Of a stretch of DNA of 35,165 nucleotides, positions 33,468 to 35,165 are shown piece after piece. A program made the position numbers and the translations under genes. How positions within the stretch are numbered: position 1 is the first letter of the stretch; each line of letters starts with the position of its first letter. Below the pieces are notes generated by a model that did no database searches, had not been told where the DNA came from, and saw only the letters and a program-made list of their open reading frames with translations. Origin of the DNA: Candidatus Bacteroides intestinavium (lineage in GTDB: Bacteria; Bacteroidota; Bacteroidia; Bacteroidales; Bacteroidaceae); NCBI GenBank assembly GCA_019118325.1, contig DWZE01000132.1:1-35165 (forward strand). Direction: 5' to 3'.

Positions 33468-33570
33468 TTAGGCGCGGATTACGCGGATTGCACGGATATC
33501 TTTTTTATAACACAGCTAACCATCCGTCGCGATAAACTTAATCCGTGAAATCCGCGTAATCCGCGCCTAA
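33468..33570. repeat. 30-bp inverted repeat of GCGGATTAC units (family copy B)
   Basis: 33468-33497 and 33541-33570 are complementary at 29 of 30 positions around a 43-base spacer. The arms read GGCGCGGATTACGCGGATT and its complement. It begins 34 bases after the fucosidase stop on the minus strand, so it could form that gene's 3' hairpin. It belongs to the same design as 29776-29879 and 35073-35165. Confidence 0.85.
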
Positions 33571-33604
33571 GGAATTATCCTATTCCGTTTTGACAAAGCT
33601 CTTT

Positions 33605-35004
33605 TCAGTCTTTCTTCTCAAAGCGGAAGGCCAATGATTCGTTGGGCAGTCCTTTAGGCAGGTGGATGGTGACTTGGTCGCCTTGGCAATCATACTTCAC
33701 ACGTTTGCCGTTGCACAGGAGTACCATTTTCCCACGGGGCACATTGCCTGTCCACGAGATGGTGGCCGGCAATTGTTCGCCTTCTTCCAGGGTATAGATG
33801 GCATACAGGGTTTTTCCGTCCTTGGCGGCCGTGAACCAGGTCTTTCCGTCATTATATAAGGGGGTAGTGCGGGTATGATAGATGGCTTCTCCGTTCTTTC
33901 GGAGCCATTGTCCCACTTTATGCAGGCGGTCCACTACGGGCTGTTCGATGACTCCGTCCGGCGTAGGTCCTACGCCCAGCAGGTAACATCCTCCTTTGGC
34001 CACAATTTCGGCGAGAGTGGAGATGACCTTCTCGGCCGGTTTGTAAGGAGCGTTGGGTGTCCATCCCCAGTCGTTGCTTAGGGTGATGCAGCTTTCCCAA
34101 GGATAGTTCAGTTGGGTTTCGGGGATGCCGCGTTCCGGTGTCTGGTAGTTTTCGTTCTTTCCGCGGATGCTGCGGTCCACGGCTATCAGTCCGGGATGTT
34201 GCTGGCGTGCTTTCTTCAAGATGCCGTCCAGTCCTATCTCGCCGCCGGTAATCCAGCCTCCGTCCAGCCACAGGATGTCGAAACTGCCATAATTCGTCAT
34301 CAGTTCGTCCAGTTGGTTTTGTGTGAACCGGACGTAGTTCTGCCACCAGTCCGGATGGCGTTCGCGCTTATAGTTCTGCATACGGTTCGGGGTAGCGAAA
34401 TACGGATTCCAGAACCATTCGCAATGCCAGTCCGGCTTGGAGAAGTAGCAGCCTATCATAAAGTCTTTTTGCCGGAAAGCATCGAAAACATGCCGGGCCA
34501 CATCCCGGCGGGGATCGTCCTTGAAGGCTCCGTGGGCAATGGAGAAATCAGTGTACTTGGAGTCGAACATGCAGAAGCCGTCATGATGTTTGGTGGTGAA
34601 GATGACATACTTGATGCCTGCATCCTGCATCACTTCCGCCATTGTTCAGGGTCGAAGTGGACGGGATTGAATTGGTCTTTCAGTCCGAAGTACCACTTTT
34701 TGTACTCATCGTAAGACAGGTCTCCTTTGCGGGAAATCCAGTCGACGTCTTCCGAGCAGATGGACCATGACTCCACGATGCCGGGGACGGAGTACAAGCC
34801 CCAGTGGAACAAGACTCCGAATATCTGGTCTTGCCATTGGTCCAGTTTGTTCAATACTTCTGTGTCCGTGGGCCATACGTAGCCGGATGCCTCCGATTGC
34901 TGGTGTACGAAGCCCTGTACTTGTTGTGCATGTGCGGCGACCGTCAGGCCCAGGATGGCCAGACCGGTCAAGAGTTTTCTTTTGTATTCCATTTTTTTCT
35001 TCAT
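33605..35004 (-). pseudogene. Alpha-L-fucosidase (GH29), frameshifted
   Basis: Two overlapping frames together give one GH29 enzyme of about 465 residues. The first (34630-35004) has a signal peptide (LAILGLTVAAHAQ) and the GH29 start FGVLFHWGLYSVPGI, ending FDPEQWRK-stop. The second (33605-34642) continues AEVMQDAGIKYVIFTTKHHDGFCMF and has the nucleophile region FDILWLDGGW, then a C-terminal beta domain. The enzyme would release alpha-linked fucose from host or milk glycans in the periplasm. The break at 34630-34642 is explained by loss of one copy of a ~10-base direct repeat (TGGCGGAAG) or by a base-call error. If real, the gene is inactive. I keep it as a pseudogene because the upstream part lacks the catalytic residues. 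Confidence 0.85.
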
Positions 35005-35072
35005 TTAAGTTCCGTATAGTATTAAGTAAGTCGCAAGAATTAAATGATAATTTATCGGTGTGATTCTTTAGA

Positions 35073-35165
35073 CGCAGATGACGCGGATGACGCAGATTCA
35101 TTTTCTTTATTGACTGATTATCCGTTATCAAAGATTATAGATCAGCGGCATCTGCGGCATCTGCG
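35073..35165. repeat. Imperfect inverted repeat of GCAGATGAC units (family copy C), cut by the window edge
   Basis: 35073-35097 pairs with 35141-35165 at 21 of 25 positions around a 43-base spacer, the same spacer length as copy B. Units CGCAGATGACGCGGATGACG face GGCATCTGCGGCATCTGCG. The right arm runs to the last base, so the element may continue beyond the window. It lies upstream of the fucosidase gene. Confidence 0.75.

Overview
The window looks like the chromosome of a member of the Bacteroidales, most likely Bacteroides or a close relative. The main sign is the promoter signature: about fifteen copies of the Bacteroidetes primary-sigma -7 box (TAnnTTTG) sit just upstream of genes, and start codons generally lack a Shine-Dalgarno sequence. 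The gene families agree: a succinyl-CoA:acetate-type CoA-transferase, a TonB receptor with an extended signal segment, a DUF2023-flavodoxin pair, a DUF4294 protein, an Arm-domain integrase of the Bacteroides conjugative-transposon type, and a GH29 fucosidase. Most genes are GC-rich at third codon positions, so long antisense open frames are common and are not genes.

Layout. 0-5 kb (+): tail of an unknown gene and its terminator, a small membrane-anchored protein, the CoA-transferase, an OafA-type acyltransferase and a PBP4-type peptidase (dacB). 5-9 kb: lpd (-), a BtuB-like TonB receptor (+) and a small PH-domain membrane protein (-). 9-15.5 kb: nadB (+), rubrerythrin (-), a small outer-membrane barrel protein (-), a SulP transporter (+) and an exported DRGH nuclease (+). 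15.5-21.5 kb: a radical SAM protein (-), a large outer-membrane barrel carrying a ComEA-like helix-hairpin-helix domain (-), a DUF2023 protein with flavodoxin (-), DUF4294 (+) and a DUF4143-type ATPase (-). 21.5-30.4 kb: yitT paralogue 1 (-), trmH-like methylase (-), nadA (+), a MITE-like element, the leuS-yitT-rdgB operon (-) and a four-helix membrane protein (-). 30.4-33.2 kb: a decayed mobile region holding an IS982-type transposase remnant, an AT-rich stand-alone PD-(D/E)XK gene related to the HsdR N-terminus, and a broken integrase. 33.6-35 kb: a frameshifted alpha-L-fucosidase (-).

How the genes relate. nadB and nadA are the two steps from aspartate to quinolinate but lie 15 kb apart with separate promoters. 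Rubrerythrin, flavodoxin and NadA fit an anaerobe that manages oxygen stress and iron-sulfur chemistry. The rest is housekeeping, envelope and transport.

The most striking non-coding content is: (i) a cluster of eight DnaA-box-like 9-mers at 22.7-25.0 kb around trmH and nadA, a possible replication origin; (ii) a 206-bp MITE-like element with 39-bp inverted ends at 25.0 kb; (iii) a perfect 24-bp inverted repeat at the ATPase promoter; (iv) several families of intergenic hairpins and 22-bp-period tandem repeats; and (v) the mobile-region remnant with its solitary nuclease gene. All functional statements come from reading motifs; no database search was run.
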